This document shows positions 5,897 through 8,418 of a stretch of DNA of 8,418 bases, piece after piece. Made by a program: the position numbers and the translations under genes. The notes below the pieces were generated by a model. It was not told the DNA's origin and ran no database searches. It saw only the letters and a list, made by a program, of their open reading frames with translations. Source of the DNA: Blautia sp. (lineage in GTDB: Bacteria; Bacillota; Clostridia; Lachnospirales; Lachnospiraceae); assembly GCA_017515945.1 (NCBI GenBank), contig JAFWDX010000473.1, positions 1 to 8,418 on the forward strand, in the 5' to 3' direction. Within the stretch, counting starts at the first letter, position 1, and each line of letters begins with the position of its first letter.

Positions 5897-6855
5897 GGTC
5901 TGAGAACCAGTACAATGGGCAGATGACCGGATATTTCCTCGCGATACCGGTCATAATTGCCGTAGTAGGTACTGTAATAGCCGTTTCCGACCACATCGAT
6001 CCGGCGGCTGACGGGATCCAGAGCACTGAGTCTGTTACGGTTATAGGAGAAGTGATCATAGTTGTGCAGATAGCCGACAGTCGTTTCTCCGGCCTTTTTG
6101 GGTTTTTTCAGGGTGGTAAGCTGATCCTGTACGGTTATGATCTGTTTGTCCCCTTCTCTGAAGCCTGCGGCCGGTGTATCGATATAAGGCTTTTTTGTCC
6201 ACTGGCACATGAGATTCATATTGTAGTCGCCCAGCAGGATGGTGTAAGCGGGCATCTGATTGCCGTAAACGGTATCCTCGATCTGGGGCAGGATCTGGCG
6301 TGTCAGCACGTCAAATTCATTCTGGCGCAGCGGCCAGAAACGCCGGTCATGGTCCTCGTCGATCCCGTTGTAAAGGATGCGGGTGCAGATCAGCCGGAGC
6401 TCAAAATTGCCTCCGCCCAGTCCGCTGGCAGTAAAGCGGCCAAAGACAGGATCCCGCGGAAGGGTTTCCAGGCCCTTGTCCCTGCCGCTGCGGTATCTGG
6501 AACAGATCTCCGGCTCCGCGTCTTTTTTATCTCCGTTCAGCAGTGTACTCTGCAGCAGACGGAAACGCCTGGTGTCCCAGAGAAAGGCGTATCCCTCTCC
6601 CCTGGGATCGTGGTCCACATCACGGATGCCTTTTTTGGGGCGGGAGAGGAGCCATGACCGGTTCCAGCTCTTGCCGAGGCATGTGAGGATGGGCGTGAGG
6701 GCGTCGCTGTCCCGTATGCCTTGCAGGGCGACCAGATCCATGCCCTCATGCAGGATCAAATCGGCGATCTGCTGTGCACGGTAACGGGTAGAGGTGCTCC
6801 GTGAAAGGTCCGTGACATGAAAGGAGCCGATGATGTATTCTTTTCCATGTCCCAT
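5893..6855 (-). CDS. Endonuclease/exonuclease/phosphatase (EEP)-fold protein with degenerate active site
   Basis: This 320-residue protein matches the EEP (DNase I/APE1-like) fold along its whole length. Active enzymes of this superfamily cut phosphodiester or phosphomonoester bonds with a divalent metal. Blocks in order are YIIGSFHVTDLS, MDLVALQGIRD, GEGYAFLWDTRRF, DPVFGRFTA, FELRLICTRILYNG, YTILLGDYNMNL, NYDHFSYN and ISGHLPIVLVL. Compared with the superfamily consensus, the motif-1 Asn is His13, the metal-binding Glu of LQE is Gly46, the catalytic His of NTH is Arg159, and the Asp of SDH is Gly310. Asp210 and Asn212 of GDYN, His311 and the NYDH block remain. It may be a pseudoenzyme or a much altered one. 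The start is the ATG at 6853-6855, preceded by AAAGGAGG (6866-6873) with 10-nt spacing; the in-frame ATG at 6876 lacks such a site. It is cytosolic, with no signal peptide. Confidence 0.88.
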   Translation of the reverse strand: MGHGKEYIIGSFHVTDLSRSTSTRYRAQQIADLILHEGMDLVALQGIRDSDALTPILTCLGKSWNRSWLLSRPKKGIRDVDHDPRGEGYAFLWDTRRFRLLQSTLLNGDKKDAEPEICSRYRSGRDKGLETLPRDPVFGRFTASGLGGGNFELRLICTRILYNGIDEDHDRRFWPLRQNEFDVLTRQILPQIEDTVYGNQMPAYTILLGDYNMNLMCQWTKKPYIDTPAAGFREGDKQIITVQDQLTTLKKPKKAGETTVGYLHNYDHFSYNRNRLSALDPVSRRIDVVGNGYYSTYYGNYDRYREEISGHLPIVLVLRP

Positions 6856-6865
6856 GGCTGGATCC

Positions 6866-6873
6866 CCTCCTTT
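6866..6873 (-). promoter_or_regulatory. Shine-Dalgarno site choosing the 6855 start
   Basis: The minus strand reads AAAGGAGG, then GGATCCAGCC, then ATG. This near-perfect anti-SD match lies inside the extra coding sequence of the longer ATG at 6876. It therefore argues for the shorter 320-residue protein. Confidence 0.8.
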
Positions 6874-6951
6874 CATTTTTTTTTCTTTTATCGCACGAGC
6901 ATATATATGGGCTGCGGAAAAGGTGTTTTACAGGTATAAAGGTCTTTATAG

Positions 6952-6959
6952 TAATATAT
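6952..6959 (+). repeat. Left 8-bp flanking direct repeat of mobile repeat 2
   Basis: TAATATAT abuts the left end of the element and GAATATAT (7043-7050) abuts the right end, a 7/8 match. The same 8-bp length as around copy 1 suggests a slightly decayed target-site duplication. The AT-rich composition makes a chance match easier. Confidence 0.5.
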
Positions 6960-7042
6960 GTAACTGTTCAGTCAGCACCTCGCATTTACTGCGACACCGC
7001 AGGTGTGCCTTGGCAGGTGCGTGAAAAAAGCTGAACAGTTAC
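6960..7042. mobile_element. Miniature inverted-repeat element, copy 2 (IS66-like MITE)
   Basis: An 83-bp non-coding element has perfect 12-bp terminal inverted repeats, GTAACTGTTCAG (6960-6971) and CTGAACAGTTAC (7031-7042). Its first 35 bp are identical to copy 1. Its right part (GGTGCGTGA, then AAAAAGCTGAACA) matches an internal stretch of copy 1 at about 2693-2714. The interior has CACCGCAGGTG-type small palindromes. Like copy 1 it occupies the intergenic space between two divergent genes. It has no coding capacity, and any mobility would depend on a transposase elsewhere. Confidence 0.8.
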
Positions 7043-7104
7043 GAATATATTATAGTTGGATGGAGTGAAAATTTCAACAGATTATAAATATAGAAGGAAT
7101 TTAC

Positions 7105-7160
7105 GGAACTGTTCGCCAGACACCATTCAGTGCGCAGAAAACAAAGGGCGGAACGGTTCC
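7105..7160 (+). other. Imperfect palindrome in the leader of the AAA+ gene
   Basis: GGAACTGTTCGCC (7105-7117) pairs with GGCGGAACGGTTCC (7147-7160) apart from one wobble and one bulged base. This forms a hairpin with a loop of about 29 nt that ends 10-16 nt before the possible start codons of the AAA+ gene. The arm contains GAACTGTTC, recalling the mobile-repeat ends (AACTGTTCAG), but the termini differ. It may be a decayed relative or an RNA structure affecting translation. Confidence 0.45.
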
Positions 7161-7175
7161 ATACAGGTAATGATT

Positions 7176-8418
7176 ATGAAAAGTGAAAAATCGTATATAA
7201 ATTATGAACCCGGGCAGTCACTGCTCACGTTTCTGGAAGATAAAAAGATTCCTCTGCTGCAGATGCAGAATCTTAGAGATCTTGATTTTCCTATCACCAG
7301 AGGGATCTCTTATGAACGCACGGTGGATGAGTTTCTGCTCCAGCTGGCGGTCAATGATGTGCTCCTCCCAATGAGGAACAAGGGGGAGATCGTGATCCTG
7401 CTGGATACACAGGGCGCCCTGATCCGTGAAAACGGAGAATGGTCGCTGCTCTTTACGCCGGATCAGGAGGAGCTCCTGACGCTGGCCGATGACGCACCGC
7501 TTTATCCGGTATTCAGGGAACTGTTGAAGGAGGAGAAAAAAGGCACGGTCTGCCGGGTGCAGGTCCCGGACAGGAGCATGAAAACCCTGGTGTCCGGCCT
7601 GTCGCCGTTCTGTATCCTGGATGAATACTGCAGGAAGCAAAAAGGCGGATATATGACGGAGGCGGAAAAGATCGTCATTGCCGGCCCGGAGGAGCTTTTT
7701 GACCATGTGCCCGTGTGCCGCTATGGCGCGCTGGCGACAGTGGACAAGGATGAGGTGGAAAACTATCACACGATCCGCCTTCTGCTCGAGGACTATATTC
7801 ACCGGTATGATTCGGCTCAGGAAAACGAAAATATCAGACCATTGTCTCTGGCTGTTTTCGGGGCTCCCGGTGCGGGCAAGTCCTTTGGCGTAAAACAGAT
7901 CGCCGCGAGCAGCGGCCGTTTCTGGGTCTCATCCATCAATCTGTCCCAGTATGAGTCCCCTTCCGAGCTGTTTGAGTCCCTTCATGAAGCGCTGCGCTGT
8001 GATTCGGATAAGATCCCGCTGGTTTTCTTTGATGAATTTGACGCAGAGCTGGACGGAACCCCCCGCGGCTGGCTCAAATATTTCCTTGCGCCCATGCAGG
8101 ACGGGGAATATTCCGTCAGTGGTAAGAATCACGCGATCAAAGGCGCCGTTTTTGTCTTTGCCGGCGCGACGGCTTTCTCCTTCCGCGGTTTCCTGCCTCA
8201 CAATGACGAAGAGGCGCTGGCCTTCAGGACGATCAAGGGCACGGACTTTGTCAGCCGGCTGCAGGGGATCCTTAACATAAAAGGGCCAAACCCCGTATCC
8301 GACTCAGACCGCAGCCATATTATCCGCAGAGCCATGCTCATGAGGGAACAGATCGTACGCAAGACCTCCGGTATCTATGACGCGGATCACGGTCTGGTCA
8401 ATATATCCCGCGGCATGC
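7176..8418 (+). CDS. AAA+ ATPase with unusual N-terminal domain (3' end beyond window)
   Basis: This reading frame is open to the window edge, so 414 residues are visible. Residues about 1-200 form a separate domain with RDLDFPITRGISYERTVDEF (33-52) and IVILLDTQGALI (72-83), a pattern reminiscent of sugar-kinase-like N-termini on some bacterial AAA proteins. The AAA+ core follows: Walker A GAPGAGKS (229-236), Walker B PLVFFDEFD (281-289), GWLKYFLAPMQDG (298-310), a sensor-1-like strand VFVFAGAT (325-332) and DFVSRLQG with a possible arginine finger Arg361. From memory, the DEFD/GWLxYFLAPMQDG combination occurs in bacterial AAA proteins that end in a RyR domain; that part is not in view. Start is ATG at 7176, with a weak AGGT 7 nt upstream; ATG at 7170 is an alternative. 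The gene is divergent from the EEP-fold gene. Confidence 0.88.
   Translation, partial: MKSEKSYINYEPGQSLLTFLEDKKIPLLQMQNLRDLDFPITRGISYERTVDEFLLQLAVNDVLLPMRNKGEIVILLDTQGALIRENGEWSLLFTPDQEELLTLADDAPLYPVFRELLKEEKKGTVCRVQVPDRSMKTLVSGLSPFCILDEYCRKQKGGYMTEAEKIVIAGPEELFDHVPVCRYGALATVDKDEVENYHTIRLLLEDYIHRYDSAQENENIRPLSLAVFGAPGAGKSFGVKQIAASSGRFWVSSINLSQYESPSELFESLHEALRCDSDKIPLVFFDEFDAELDGTPRGWLKYFLAPMQDGEYSVSGKNHAIKGAVFVFAGATAFSFRGFLPHNDEEALAFRTIKGTDFVSRLQGILNIKGPNPVSDSDRSHIIRRAMLMREQIVRKTSGIYDADHGLVNISRGM

Noticed and set aside
5659..6657. 332-codon open frame on the plus strand
   Set aside because: It lies opposite the EEP-fold gene and runs through the tandem repeat; no ribosome binding site or family resemblance was seen.
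6856..6876. Seven-residue longer start for the EEP-fold protein
   Set aside because: The Shine-Dalgarno site lies within this stretch and suits the 6855 ATG; nothing comparable precedes 6876.
6925..6960. Promoter TTTACA ... TATAGT/TAATAT for the AAA+ gene
   Set aside because: Spacings of 14 or 19 bp do not fit well, and the AT-rich region yields several equal alternatives, so no site is supported.
7218..7802. 194-codon minus-strand frame
   Set aside because: It is antisense to the AAA+ gene, whose Walker motifs fix the real frame.

Overview
The window looks like chromosomal DNA of a Gram-positive anaerobe, most likely a gut Clostridium relative of the Lachnospiraceae type. The grounds are roughly balanced base composition, purine-rich Shine-Dalgarno sites ahead of nearly every gene, a TTG start, and the character of the proteins. 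This placement is an impression from reading, not a database result.

Layout. Positions 1-142 hold the end of a tRNA-Phe(GAA) and a complete tRNA-Lys(TTT), followed by a long hairpin and an intrinsic terminator. A MATE-family efflux transporter (335-1666, +) converges on a tRNA-dihydrouridine synthase (1635-2612, -) with a 32-bp overlap. A divergent intergenic region carries a 145-bp palindromic mobile repeat. Next comes a stand-alone CinA C-terminal/PncC-type nicotinamide-nucleotide amidohydrolase (2861-3394, +), which converges with a 24-bp overlap on a large unfamiliar protein of 770 residues (3371-5683, -). Upstream of that gene are about 2.5 tandem copies of a roughly 70-bp hairpin-bearing repeat, and then an endonuclease/exonuclease/phosphatase-fold protein (5893-6855, -). 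A second divergent intergenic region with a shorter relative of the mobile repeat (6960-7042) leads to an AAA+ ATPase (from 7176, +) that runs off the window. No stop codon lies in the window, so this last gene is easy to miss.

The left half is ordinary: transport, tRNA modification and pyridine-nucleotide salvage. The right half (3371-8418) is the accessory-looking part: a helical-repeat protein with a possible PH-like tail, a nuclease-fold protein that has lost most of its catalytic residues, and a divergent AAA+ ATPase with an unusual N-terminal domain. I suggest, as inference only, that these three form a functional module, perhaps a conflict or stress-response system.

The two mobile repeats share a perfect terminal inverted repeat beginning GTAACTGTTCAG and are flanked by 8-bp direct repeats (8/8 and 7/8 matches). 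This fits non-autonomous miniature elements of the IS66 type.
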